Assembly: GCF_003143515.1 (NCBI RefSeq)
Contig: NZ_CP029343.1
Coordinates: forward strand, 5,394,001-5,458,000
Reading direction: 5' to 3'
From: Massilia oculi
GTDB taxonomy: Bacteria > Pseudomonadota > Gammaproteobacteria > Burkholderiales > Burkholderiaceae_D
Length of the DNA: 64,000 nt
Each line of letters begins with the position of its first letter. Position 1 is the first letter of the stretch. The translations under genes and the position numbers were made by a program. Positions 12,852 to 21,528 of the stretch are shown one piece after another. The notes below the pieces were generated by a model that saw only the letters and a program-made list of their open reading frames with translations, had not been told where the DNA came from and searched no databases.

Positions 12852-13348
12852 GCCGTGCTTTATGTTCCCTGGCGCTGCTGGGCGCCGCCTGCCTTGCCGC
12901 GCCTGCGGCCACCGCCGCTGACTTCTTCACCAGGATCGACCCGCCGCCCGTCAGCGAGCTGTGGATCGACACCGGCTTCTACACCGCCCACTTCGACGGC
13001 GACAAGGACCTGAACGACAACAACAAGGGCCTGGCCTTCGAGTACCGCTTCAAGGGCACGATGACGGCCACTGCCGGCCGCTTCTACAACAGCGACCGCG
13101 CCTGGTCGAATTACGCGGGCGTGATCTGGCAGCCGTATGCGGTCGGCCCGGTGCGCGTGGGACTGGCGCTGGCCGCCTTCGACGGCTATCCGAAGACCCG
13201 CGACGGCGGCTGGTTCCCGGGCGCGATCCCGACGCTGACCTATGAATACAAGCGGGTTGGGGTGAACGTCGGGATCATCCCGAACTACAAGGACCGGCTG
13301 TATGGCGGGATTTCGTTCCAGCTGAAGTTCAAGCTGTTCGACAAGTAA
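12848..13348 (+). CDS. Small exported beta-rich protein, possible outer-membrane barrel
   Basis: The protein has 166 residues with a clear signal peptide ([20 protein letters not shown], then ADFF). The mature part of about 140 residues is rich in alternating aromatic and glycine positions ([20 protein letters not shown]) and ends in a Phe-containing beta strand ([10 protein letters not shown]), as outer-membrane barrels do. The size and strand pattern recall PagP or PagL lipid A-modifying barrels, but no catalytic motif is certain, so no function is claimed. The only in-frame start that keeps the whole signal peptide is a TTG at 12848 overlapping the def stop. That implies coupling to def. 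A hairpin terminator follows within four bases. Confidence 0.7.
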   Translation: MSRALCSLALLGAACLAAPAATAADFFTRIDPPPVSELWIDTGFYTAHFDGDKDLNDNNKGLAFEYRFKGTMTATAGRFYNSDRAWSNYAGVIWQPYAVGPVRVGLALAAFDGYPKTRDGGWFPGAIPTLTYEYKRVGVNVGIIPNYKDRLYGGISFQLKFKLFDK

Positions 13349-13351
13349 GAG

Positions 13352-13375
13352 AAGGGGCCGCGCTGCGGCCCCTTT
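13352..13375. terminator. Intrinsic terminator between convergent genes
   Basis: AAGGGGCCGC and GCGGCCCCTT form a near-perfect 10-bp stem with a 3-base loop, followed on the + strand by a short T run. It sits between the stops of the small envelope protein (+) and the DUF885 gene (-) and may serve both directions. Confidence 0.8.
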
Positions 13376-13387
13376 GTCATGAAACGA

Positions 13388-15181
13388 TCAGCCTTCCTTC
13401 GGATACGGACTCGGTCCGCCATCCGCGATGAACTGGTCGATCCGCTGCTGCAGCACCGGCAGCGGCACCGAGCCCACGTGCAGCACGGTGTCGTGGAAGT
13501 GGCGGATGTCGAACTTGGGCCCGAGCGCCTTCTCGGCGCGCGCGCGCGCTTCCTGGATCGCCATCTGGCCCAGGTAATAGGACAGCGCCTGGCCCGGCCA
13601 AGAGATGTAGCGGTCCACTTCGGTCTCCACCTCGTGCTTCGACAGCGCGGTGTTCTGCAGCAGGTAGTCCTGGGCCTGCTCGCGGGTCCAGCCCTTGGCG
13701 TGCACGCCCGTGTCGACCACGAGGCGCGAGGCGCGCCAGGCCTGGTAGCTGAGCATGCCGAAGACCTCGTACGGGGTCTCGTAGATATCCATCTCGGTGC
13801 CCAGGCGCTCGGTGTACAGCGCCCAGCCTTCGCCATAGGCCGAGATATAGGCGCGGCGGAATGGCGGCACGCCTTGCTGTTCCTGCGCCAGCGGGATCTG
13901 GAAGGCATGGCCCGGCGCCGACTCGTGCAGGGTCAGGGCCGGCAGGCTGTAGAGGGGCCGCGCCGGCAGGTTGTACGTGTTCACCCAGTAGGTGCCGGGG
14001 CCGCCGCGGCCCGCGGTCCAGAACGGCGCCTGGTCGTCCGGCACCGGCACGATCGCGAAGCGGCGGCGCGGCAGGTGGCCGAAGAACTGGTCGGCCTTGG
14101 CGTCGAACTTCTTGGATGTCCAGGCCGCGCTCTTGAGCAGCTCTTGCGGCGTCTTGGCATAGAACTGCGGATCGGTGCGCAGGAAATGCAGGAAGGCCTG
14201 CAGGTCGCCCTTGAAGCCGACCTGCTTCATGACGTCGTGCATCTCGGCGCGGATCTTCGCCATCTCGGCCAGGCCGATCGCATGGATCTGGTCGGCCGTG
14301 AGGCCGGTCGTCGTGAACTCCACGATCTTCGACTGGTAGTATGCCTTCCCGCCCGGCATGTCCTGGGCCGCCAGCGTGGTGCGCGCCTTCGGCACGTACT
14401 CGTCGCGGAAGTAGGCCAGCGCCTTGGCGTAGGCCGGCCGTATCTTGTCCTGGATGAGGGCCACCGCCTGCGCCCGCAGCGCTTCCTGCTCGGCGGCCGG
14501 CATCGCGGCCGGCATCTGCCTGAACGGGTTGTAGAACACGACGTCCTGCGGCGTTTTCGCATCAAGCACCGAGGTCAGGGTGCCCTCGCGGCCGGCTAGG
14601 GTGACCTTCGGCGGGGTGAAGCCGCGCGCCAGTCCGGCGCGCATATTGTCCAGCTCCTGGTCGAAATAGGCGGGCAGGCCTTCGAGCATCGCCAGGTAGT
14701 TGCGGTATTCGTCGGCGCTCTTCAGCGGGCGGCGGGCGGCATAGGCGACGTCGGACCAGAACGCGGTGTCGGCGTTGACCGGCTGTTCGTACTCGCGGAA
14801 GCGCTGGGCGTCGTGCAGGGAGGCGATCTGGGCGCGGTAGACGGCGAAGTTGATGCGTTCGGCGGGCGAGAGCGCGGCAGGCTGGATCGCATCGAGTTCC
14901 TTGAGGATGCCGGCCCAGTAGACGCGGCGCGCTTCCTGGGCCGCGGCGTCGACCCGCGCATACCCGGGCTGCGCGTTCGGTGCGTTCTCGTCGCGCGCCA
15001 GGCGCTCGGCGATGCGCCACTTCCATTCCTTGGTGTAGATGTCCTTGAATCGCGCATCGGCCGCGGCGGCAGCCGCGTTCGCCGCAGGTGCGCTCGTTGC
15101 GGCCATGGTCGTCGGCGCGAACGCCAGACCCATCACGACGGCGGCCGTCGAGACGGCGGCGCCCAGCTTCGTTACTTTCAT
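13388..15181 (-). CDS. Secreted DUF885 family metallopeptidase-like protein
   Basis: The protein has 597 residues with an N-terminal signal peptide (VSTAAVVMGLAFAPTTMAA, then TSAP), so it is exported to the periplasm or beyond. The core carries HESAPGH (His419, Glu420, His425), the DUF885 signature that resembles a zinc-peptidase HExxxxH site. Downstream, EGWALYTERLG may supply a further metal-binding Glu. DUF885 proteins look like peptidases by fold but most members have no known substrate. The ATG at 15181 gives a complete signal peptide. A promoter-like pair lies about 45-70 bases upstream. Confidence 0.88.
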   Translation of the reverse strand: MKVTKLGAAVSTAAVVMGLAFAPTTMAATSAPAANAAAAAADARFKDIYTKEWKWRIAERLARDENAPNAQPGYARVDAAAQEARRVYWAGILKELDAIQPAALSPAERINFAVYRAQIASLHDAQRFREYEQPVNADTAFWSDVAYAARRPLKSADEYRNYLAMLEGLPAYFDQELDNMRAGLARGFTPPKVTLAGREGTLTSVLDAKTPQDVVFYNPFRQMPAAMPAAEQEALRAQAVALIQDKIRPAYAKALAYFRDEYVPKARTTLAAQDMPGGKAYYQSKIVEFTTTGLTADQIHAIGLAEMAKIRAEMHDVMKQVGFKGDLQAFLHFLRTDPQFYAKTPQELLKSAAWTSKKFDAKADQFFGHLPRRRFAIVPVPDDQAPFWTAGRGGPGTYWVNTYNLPARPLYSLPALTLHESAPGHAFQIPLAQEQQGVPPFRRAYISAYGEGWALYTERLGTEMDIYETPYEVFGMLSYQAWRASRLVVDTGVHAKGWTREQAQDYLLQNTALSKHEVETEVDRYISWPGQALSYYLGQMAIQEARARAEKALGPKFDIRHFHDTVLHVGSVPLPVLQQRIDQFIADGGPSPYPKEG

Positions 15182-15224
15182 TGATCCCCTGCTTGATAAA
15201 GAGCATTATTGCTCGGTGATACAC

Positions 15225-15253
15225 ATCTTAGCGGGGAAACAGGCACATGCCTA
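15225..15253 (-). promoter_or_regulatory. Promoter candidate for the DUF885 gene
   Basis: On the minus strand, TAGGCA (15253-15248), a 17-base spacer and TAAGAT (15230-15225) make a fair sigma-70 pair about 44 bases before the start codon. A GAGC-ATTATT-GCTC hairpin at 15201-15214 lies in the inferred leader. Confidence 0.4.
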
Positions 15254-15345
15254 CCGCATGTTTTGTATCGTAAATACGTGTGCTGATGCATTGCGCGCGG
15301 CAACTTTAATCGCCGGTTACTAGTGGGTATGGAAGGAAGCCAAGA

Positions 15346-15351
15346 TATAAT
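15346..15351 (+). promoter_or_regulatory. -10 box candidate for the KaiC-like operon
   Basis: A consensus TATAAT lies about 100 bases before the first gene of the operon in an otherwise gene-free 270-base region. No convincing -35 box is found at 16-18 bases, so an activator or alternative spacing would be needed. Weak evidence alone. Confidence 0.3.
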
Positions 15352-15452
15352 GTTCGTCAACCTATCGCCGGGCGAGCGCACGACGATTCCGCGCGAGCGT
15401 GTGCATGGACCTTTCATGAAGAAAACGGCAGCAATTGCTATTCAACCTAGAC

Positions 15453-15836
15453 ATGATGACGAGTAAGGGCGGCCCCGGGCGTTCTGAAGAGCATATCCAG
15501 CTCATCCAATCCTGGCGCCGCTTGGCCGACCAGTTGGGTCCGCTCATCGGTGACAGCGGCTTCTGCGCGCTGTACGCGCGGGCATGCCGTCTGGTCGGTC
15601 CAGAATTCAAATGGTTGGCGGACACGCCGCCATGCAAGACCCGCGACTCCCAAATCACCGCGCTGGACGAGCTGCTCGCCAGCGTGGCACCCGACCACGC
15701 AAAAGCCGCGCACGCGGCACTGCTCCAGACGTTTACCGAGTTGCTGGCGTCCCTGATCGGCCAGGCGCTCGCACGGCGCCTGCTCGATGCCGCCGCACGT
15801 GACGGGGAAGAGAAGAATGCACAGGAGCACAAGTAA
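15453..15836 (+). CDS. Uncharacterised small helical protein of the KaiC-like operon
   Basis: The protein is about 127 residues and not recognised. It is predicted from composition to be mostly helical, with no signal peptide or membrane segment and a charged C-terminal tail (DGEEKNAQEHK). The frame can begin at a TTG at 15435, but the double ATG at 15453/15456 is the likelier start. Its TAA stop overlaps the ATG of the KaiC-like gene by one base (TAATG), so the two are tightly coupled. By position it could be an adaptor or regulator of the ATPase; it shows no resemblance to KaiB. Confidence 0.75.
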   Translation: MMTSKGGPGRSEEHIQLIQSWRRLADQLGPLIGDSGFCALYARACRLVGPEFKWLADTPPCKTRDSQITALDELLASVAPDHAKAAHAALLQTFTELLASLIGQALARRLLDAAARDGEEKNAQEHK

Positions 15837-17302
15837 TGAGCGATAAAGTATCCCTTGGAAAGCTGAGCACTGGCGTGCAAGGGCTCGATGTTCTGCTGGG
15901 GGGAGGGCTGAGCGAATTTTCCTTCAACCTGATCGCCGGGCCGCCGGGATCGGGCAAGACCACGCTCGCCCATCAGATCATGTTTTCGCTGGCCAGCAAC
16001 GAACGCCGCGCCCTGTTCTTCACCGTGCTGGGTGAACCGCCGCTCAAGATGCTGCGCTACCAGCAGCAGTACAGCTTCTTCGACATGGATATGGTCGGCA
16101 ATTGCGTCCGCTACGTCAACCTGGCCGAAGACCTGCGCACCGGCGACTTCAGCGGCGTACTGGCGCGCCTGATGAAAGAGGTCGAGGATTTTTCGCCGAG
16201 CCTGGTGTTCGTCGACTCCTTCCGCTCGGTCGCGCAGACGGCGCGCGCCGGCAACGAGGGCGTGGCCGACCTGCAGCACTTCATCCAGGATCTCGGCACC
16301 CGCATGACGAGCTGGCAGGCCACCACCTTCCTGATCGGCGAATACCTGCATGGCGATGCCGAGGCCAGCCCGATCATGACGGTCGCCGACGGCATGATTT
16401 CGCTGACCCCGGTGCACGAGGATAACTCGGTGGTGCGCAAGATGCGGGTGGTGAAGATGCGTGGACAGGCCCACCTGGGTGGCTCGCACACCTTCCGCAT
16501 CACGGACGACGGCATCCGCGTCTACCCGCGCATCCTGCCGCCGCTGGCGGCGGACCACCATCAGGGCGCCCGGGTCGATCGCGACGCCGGACGGATCCCG
16601 ACCGGCACGCCCGACCTCGATAAGCTGCTCCACGGCGGCCTGCCGCAGGGCCACTCGCTGCTGGTGTCGGGCCCGAGCGGCTGCGGCAAGACCATCCTCG
16701 GCACCCGCTTCCTGCAAGAAGGCGCGCGCCAGGGCGAGAAGGGCGTCGCGGTCTCGTTCGAGAAGGGCGCCTCGCGCCTGCGCAACGCCGAGCTGGCCGG
16801 GCTGGTGGCCAACGGCGACGTGCAGATGGTCGAGAGCCGCAAGATCGACCTCACGATCGACGAGCTGCTCGACGAGATGAACGAGGCGATCGACCGCACC
16901 GGCGCGCGCCGGGTGGTGGTCGATTCGCTGTCCGAGCTGGCGCTGTACCTGGCGCCGGAAGGCCGCAACCAGCTGCGCTCGACCGTGTTCCAGATGCTGT
17001 CCTCGCTGGCCAAGCGCGGCGTCAGCGTGCTGGTGACGATGGGGCTAGACGACGACTTCACCCAGCTCAGGTTCGGCCAGGCCGATGTCGCCTATCTCAC
17101 CGACGCCATCGTGCTGATGCGTTTCGGCGAGAGCGGCGGCCAGATCCGCCGCTTCATCTCGGTGGTCAAGGTGCGCGGCAGCGCCCACAGCACCGAACTG
17201 CGCGAATTCCATATCGGCGACGACGGGATCCATATCGACCCGGTCGCCACCGAGTACGAGGGCGTGCTGCACGGCCTGCCCATCTCGCGCGGGACAGTCT
17301 GA
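15836..17302 (+). CDS. KaiC-like double RecA-domain ATPase
   Basis: The protein has 488 residues with two tandem RecA-type domains as in KaiC. Walker A motifs are GPPGSGKTT (35-43) and GPSGCGKTI (279-287). Each is preceded by a GL(D)xLLxGGL motif typical of the family. Each domain has a single Glu (LGEPP; SFEKG) where KaiC has a Glu pair. Aligning the C-terminal domain to my memory of cyanobacterial KaiC puts Ala419 and Tyr420 at the Ser431/Thr432 phosphosites, so the KaiC phosphorylation cycle is unlikely. The gene is fused by overlap to the small protein upstream, and its stop directly abuts a hybrid kinase start. The role is probably ATP-dependent signalling; a circadian function is not supported. 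Confidence 0.9.
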   Translation: MSDKVSLGKLSTGVQGLDVLLGGGLSEFSFNLIAGPPGSGKTTLAHQIMFSLASNERRALFFTVLGEPPLKMLRYQQQYSFFDMDMVGNCVRYVNLAEDLRTGDFSGVLARLMKEVEDFSPSLVFVDSFRSVAQTARAGNEGVADLQHFIQDLGTRMTSWQATTFLIGEYLHGDAEASPIMTVADGMISLTPVHEDNSVVRKMRVVKMRGQAHLGGSHTFRITDDGIRVYPRILPPLAADHHQGARVDRDAGRIPTGTPDLDKLLHGGLPQGHSLLVSGPSGCGKTILGTRFLQEGARQGEKGVAVSFEKGASRLRNAELAGLVANGDVQMVESRKIDLTIDELLDEMNEAIDRTGARRVVVDSLSELALYLAPEGRNQLRSTVFQMLSSLAKRGVSVLVTMGLDDDFTQLRFGQADVAYLTDAIVLMRFGESGGQIRRFISVVKVRGSAHSTELREFHIGDDGIHIDPVATEYEGVLHGLPISRGTV

Positions 17303-18607
17303 ATGAATCTCACGGCGGCGACACCAGGCAACGACGACGGCACCCTGGCGCTCCGCCTGGCGGCGCTGGAACGCGAGGCCGCGCAGCTGCGCGGCGAGCT
17401 CGCGGCCAGCCTCGCGCTGACGGCGAGCCTGCGCGAGGCGAACGAGCACCTGGTGCTGGCCGCGGTCGACGCCCAGACCTCGCGCGACGACGCCGAGGAA
17501 ACCAACCGGCGCCAGAACGAGTTCCTCGCCATGCTGGCGCACGAGCTGCGCAACCCCCTGGTGCCGATCAATGTGTCGGCCAGCCTGCTCGAGCGCTCGC
17601 CGGTGAACACGACCACCCTGGAGCGCCTGACCGGCGTGATCCAGCGCCAGGTGGGCCATATGGCGCGCCTGCTGGACGACCTGCTCGATGCCGCGCGCCT
17701 GAGCAGCGGAAAGATCACGCTCGCGATCGAGCCGCTGCGGCTGGCCGAGCTGATCGAGCACGCGGCGGAAACGGTCATGCCGCGCGTGCGCGAGCGCGGC
17801 CAGGAACTGGCGATCGCCTCGGTTTCCGATACCCTGGTGGTCGAGGGAGACCGGGTGCGCCTGACCCAGGTGTTCACCAATCTGCTCAACAATGCCTCCA
17901 AATACACCCAGGATGGCGGCCGCATCGCGGTCGCGGCCCGGGTCCGCGCCGAGGGCGGCGTGACGGTGACCATCGACGACAACGGTTCCGGCATGTCCTC
18001 TGAGACCATCGGCCGCGCCTTCGACCTGTTCACCCAGGGGCCGCGCACCCTGGCGCGCTCGGAGGGCGGGCTCGGAGTCGGGCTGAACGTCGTGCGCAAC
18101 CTGGTCACCATGCATGGCGGCAGCGTCGGCGCCGCCAGCCCGGGGCTGGGCCAGGGCAGCACCTTCACGGTGTCGCTGCCGCTGTCGAGCGCCGCGGCGT
18201 CCAGCAACGTGGCCGACGGCGCGGCGCCGGTTGCCGGCATCGCGCGCCGGATCCTGATCGTGGAAGACAATGCCGACGCGTCCGACGTGCTGCGCATGCT
18301 GCTCGAAGCCGAGGGCCACCAGGTCGACATCGCCGGCGACGGCAACGCCGGGCTGGCGCTGGCGCTGGAAGGCCGCTTCGACGCCATCGTGTGCGACATC
18401 GGCCTGCCGGGCCTCGACGGCCTGGAACTGATGGCGCGCCTGCGCGCCGCGCAGGCGAGCGCCGTCCGGCCGCTGACGATCGCCCTGTCGGGCTATGGCC
18501 AGCCGCAAGACCGCGAGCGCGCGCTGGCGGCCGGCTTCGACCGCTACCTTGTCAAGCCGGTCGCGCCCACCGTGCTGATCGCGCTGCTGGCGGGCATGGC
18601 GCCGTAG
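17303..18607 (+). CDS. Hybrid histidine kinase with receiver domain, KaiC-like operon
   Basis: The protein has 434 residues. A short N-terminal coiled coil (about 10-65) replaces any sensor domain. HisKA follows with [13 protein letters not shown] (His80), then HATPase_c with DNGSGM and GGLGVGLNVVRNLV, and a C-terminal receiver (about 312-430) with IVEDN and the phospho-acceptor Asp365 in CDIGLPG. No membrane segment is present. The ATG follows the KaiC-like stop with no gap, so the kinase is very probably translated with it. The signal may come through the ATPase by protein contact, since the kinase has no sensor of its own. No output domain is present. Confidence 0.92.
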   Translation: MNLTAATPGNDDGTLALRLAALEREAAQLRGELAASLALTASLREANEHLVLAAVDAQTSRDDAEETNRRQNEFLAMLAHELRNPLVPINVSASLLERSPVNTTTLERLTGVIQRQVGHMARLLDDLLDAARLSSGKITLAIEPLRLAELIEHAAETVMPRVRERGQELAIASVSDTLVVEGDRVRLTQVFTNLLNNASKYTQDGGRIAVAARVRAEGGVTVTIDDNGSGMSSETIGRAFDLFTQGPRTLARSEGGLGVGLNVVRNLVTMHGGSVGAASPGLGQGSTFTVSLPLSSAAASSNVADGAAPVAGIARRILIVEDNADASDVLRMLLEAEGHQVDIAGDGNAGLALALEGRFDAIVCDIGLPGLDGLELMARLRAAQASAVRPLTIALSGYGQPQDRERALAAGFDRYLVKPVAPTVLIALLAGMAP

Positions 18608-18620
18608 GGACCACGGTCAG

Positions 18621-19814
18621 TCAGGCAAACAAGCGCCGCAGCCGCGCCACCGCTTCCTCGATCCGCTCGTACTTCGTCGCATACGAAAACCGGACATGGC
18701 GCTGCGGCGCCGCCGCTCCGAAATCGTCGCCCGGCACGATCGCCACGTGGGCATCATGCAGCACGGCCATGCTGAACGCAGCGCTGTCGTCATGCAGCGG
18801 GTGCGCCACGCGGTCGATGTAGGAGTACACATAGAAGGCGCCGTCCGGCATCACCGGCACCCCGAAGCCGAGCTCGCGCAGCGCCGGCACCAGGTAGTCG
18901 CGGCGGCGCTGGAATTCGCGCCGGCGCTCCTCGAAGATCGCCAGCGCCTCGGGCTGGAAGCATGCCAGGGCCGCATGCTGGGCCACGGTCGGCGCGCAGA
19001 TGAACAGGTTCTGGGCCAGCTTCTCGAAGGTCGGTACCAGGCTGTCGGGCACCACCAGCCAGCCCAGGCGCCAGCCGGTCATATTGAAATACTTGGAGAA
19101 GCTGTTGACCGTGATCGCGTCGGGGTCGAGCGCCAGCGCGCTCACGGGCTGGTGGTCGTAGGACAGGCCTTGGTAGATCTCGTCGACGATGGCGAAGCCG
19201 CCGCGCGCGCGCACCGCCGCCAGCATCTCGCGCAGCTGGTCCGGCGTCATGGAGGTGCCGGTCGGATTCGACGGCGAGGCCACCAGCACGCCGCGCGTGC
19301 GCTCGCGCCAAAGGTCGGCCACGTGGTGGGCGCCGAGCTGGTAGCGATCTTCGTGCGAGGAGGGTACCAGCACCGGCCGGCCCCCGAAACTGGCCACGAA
19401 ATGGCGGTTGCAGGGGTAGGAGGGGTCGGGCATCAGGACTTCATCGCCCTCGGACACCAGCGCGGCGCAGGCCAGCAGCAGGCCGGCCGAGGCGCCGGCG
19501 GTGATCACGATGCGGCGCGGGTCGATGTCCAGGCCCTGGGTCGCGGCGTAGTGGCCCGAGATCGCCTGGCGCAGCTCGAACAGGCCCAGCGACTCGGTGT
19601 ACTGGGTGACGCCGCCACGAATCGCTTCCATGGCGGCGTTGGCAACGATGTCGGGCGCGGTGAAATCGGGCTCGCCGACGCTCATGCTGATGACGTCGTG
19701 GCCGGCGCGTTTCAGTTCGCCGGCGGCCTTGACCATCTCCATGACGCGAAATGGTGCGATCGCGTGCACGCGCTCGGCGAGCTGGAGCTGGCGGTTGGGG
19801 AGGATGAGAGACAT
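18621..19814 (-). CDS. PLP-dependent aminotransferase, class I/II
   Basis: This is a fold-type I aminotransferase of about 397 residues. Family motifs include SVGEPDFTAP, ITAGASAGLLL, SPSNPTGT, IVDEIYQGLSYD and NSFSKYFNMTGWRLGW, whose Lys binds PLP. The closest general types are aspartate/aromatic aminotransferases; the substrate cannot be read from sequence. The ATG at 19814 (MSLILPNRQ) is preferred over the ATG at 19847, which adds an unrelated-looking N-terminus. It converges on the KaiC-like operon with only 13 bases between stops. Confidence 0.92.
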   Translation of the reverse strand: MSLILPNRQLQLAERVHAIAPFRVMEMVKAAGELKRAGHDVISMSVGEPDFTAPDIVANAAMEAIRGGVTQYTESLGLFELRQAISGHYAATQGLDIDPRRIVITAGASAGLLLACAALVSEGDEVLMPDPSYPCNRHFVASFGGRPVLVPSSHEDRYQLGAHHVADLWRERTRGVLVASPSNPTGTSMTPDQLREMLAAVRARGGFAIVDEIYQGLSYDHQPVSALALDPDAITVNSFSKYFNMTGWRLGWLVVPDSLVPTFEKLAQNLFICAPTVAQHAALACFQPEALAIFEERRREFQRRRDYLVPALRELGFGVPVMPDGAFYVYSYIDRVAHPLHDDSAAFSMAVLHDAHVAIVPGDDFGAAAPQRHVRFSYATKYERIEEAVARLRRLFA

Positions 19815-19863
19815 GCTGGGATGGCGGGGAGTGGGAATCCCCGCCATCTTACTGGATAGGCGC

Positions 19864-21390
19864 TCAGCCGTGGGCGTGATGCGCAGCGGTCAGGCGCCGC
19901 ATCAAGGGCAGCGCGGCCAGCGCGATCAAGGTGCAGGCAATCGCCGCCAGCCCCAGCTTGTTGAACAGGGAGGTATAGATCGGCAATGTCTGCAGCGGAT
20001 CCGTCATCCCTTCCGGTACGCTGGCCATGGTCGCGACCAGGCCGCCCAGGTATTGCGAGATGCCGACCGCGACGAAATAGGCGCCCATCATGAAGCCGCC
20101 CATGCGCGCCGGCACGTAACGCGCGATCATCGCCAGCCCCAGGCCGCTCACCAGCAGCTCGCCCAGCGAATACAGGCCGTAGCCCGCGATCATGATCCAC
20201 GACGAGGTGAGGCCATTCACGGCGAAGGCGCCGGCGAAGCCGTAGGTGAAGAAGCCGGCGGCCACCACCGCGAAGCCGAGCGCGAACTTGGCGGCGATCG
20301 ACAGGTCCAGCCGGCTGCCGCTGGAACGCGTGTAGATCCAGGCCAGCACCGGGGAGAGAACCATGATCCAGATCGCGTTGAGCGCCTGGAACTGGGCCGG
20401 CGACCAGGTGAACAGGTGGCTGCCGAACAGGTTGAAATCGAGGTCGACGTTGCGCAGGGCAAACAGCGACAGCGAGGTTGACATCTGCTGGTAGAAGATG
20501 AAGAAGAACACCGTCTGCAAGGTCAATACCAGCGCCGCCACCAGGCCGGCGCGCTCGCTGGCCTGGCTGGTGCGGATCAGGTGGATGAAGATGCCCAGCA
20601 CCACCAGGCCGGCGACGTAGACGAACAGGCGCGCCAGCCACTGGTATTCGAGGATAAAGGTCGAGGCGACCACGGTGAGCACGCCGCCGGCCAGCACGAG
20701 CGCCAGCTTGCCCCAGTCCAGCGGCAGCTCGTCCGGCGGCGAACCGATATGGCTCACGGTGCGGCGCAGCACGCCGACCGTGAGCAGGCCCACCCACAGG
20801 CCGACGCTGCAGACGGCGAACGCCATATGCCAGCCGAGGTCGCCGCCGGAGCTGGCGTTGACATGGTCCTTGATCGCCGGCGTGGCCAGCATCGAGACGG
20901 TGGAGCCGACGTTGACCGCCATGTAGTAGATGGTGAATGCGCTGTCGATCTTGGCGTCGTCGCCCTCGTAGATCTTGCGCACGAGGTTGGCGGTATTGGG
21001 CTTGAACAGGCCGTTGCCGACCACGATCACGCCCAGCGCCACGAAGGTGAGCCAGGTGCCACTGACCGGAATCCCCATCAGGGCGTAGCCCAGCGACAGG
21101 ATGATGGCGCCGATGATCATGCAGCGGCGGGTGCCGAGCACCTTGTCCCCGATCCAGCCGCCGATGGCCGGGGCCACGTAGATCAGGGCCGCCGCGGCGC
21201 CCCACACGAGGGTGGCGCGGGTATCGTCGAAGCCCAGGCGCTGGACCATGAAGTAGACGATCAGCGCCTGCATGCCGTAGTAGCCGAAGCGCTCCCACAA
21301 CTCGATCAGGGCCACGGTGAGGAAGGAGCGGGTCTGGCTGACCGGGAGCGCGGCCCCCGGGGTAGGTAGGCGCTGCGACTGCTGCTGCAT
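19864..21390 (-). CDS. POT/PTR2 family proton-coupled peptide transporter
   Basis: The 508-residue inner-membrane protein has about 12-14 membrane segments. The N-terminal ELWERFGYYG holds the ExxER motif used for proton coupling in POT transporters. It is followed by the family region with GGWIGDKVLGTRR, and by NLVRKIY and a later GELLVSGLGLAM region. It should import di- and tripeptides. It shares orientation with the downstream aminotransferase, 49 bases away, so peptide uptake and amino-acid conversion may be co-expressed, but no functional link is proven. Confidence 0.94.
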   Translation of the reverse strand: MQQQSQRLPTPGAALPVSQTRSFLTVALIELWERFGYYGMQALIVYFMVQRLGFDDTRATLVWGAAAALIYVAPAIGGWIGDKVLGTRRCMIIGAIILSLGYALMGIPVSGTWLTFVALGVIVVGNGLFKPNTANLVRKIYEGDDAKIDSAFTIYYMAVNVGSTVSMLATPAIKDHVNASSGGDLGWHMAFAVCSVGLWVGLLTVGVLRRTVSHIGSPPDELPLDWGKLALVLAGGVLTVVASTFILEYQWLARLFVYVAGLVVLGIFIHLIRTSQASERAGLVAALVLTLQTVFFFIFYQQMSTSLSLFALRNVDLDFNLFGSHLFTWSPAQFQALNAIWIMVLSPVLAWIYTRSSGSRLDLSIAAKFALGFAVVAAGFFTYGFAGAFAVNGLTSSWIMIAGYGLYSLGELLVSGLGLAMIARYVPARMGGFMMGAYFVAVGISQYLGGLVATMASVPEGMTDPLQTLPIYTSLFNKLGLAAIACTLIALAALPLMRRLTAAHHAHG

Positions 21391-21469
21391 ATGATTCCTT
21401 TGACAACCGCGCCGGGCAAGGCCGGCGCAAAACGGATGATTCTATGCCATCCGCGTCGAATCCGCAGCC

Positions 21470-21500
21470 TTGACAGCGGGTGGTGACATTGCGCTAACAT
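21470..21500 (+). promoter_or_regulatory. Promoter candidate for the amidohydrolase gene
   Basis: A consensus TTGACA (21470-21475) and TAACAT (21495-21500) are separated by 19 bases, longer than ideal. They lie between the divergent peptide-transporter and amidohydrolase genes. The predicted transcript would start close to the ATG at 21529. Confidence 0.35.
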
Positions 21501-21528
21501 GGTTCGGGTTTCCAGACATGAGGTTCGC

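Noticed and set aside
15836..17302. True circadian KaiC
   Set aside because: No KaiA or KaiB is present and the aligned phosphosites are Ala and Tyr; KaiC-like signalling ATPase is the safer call.
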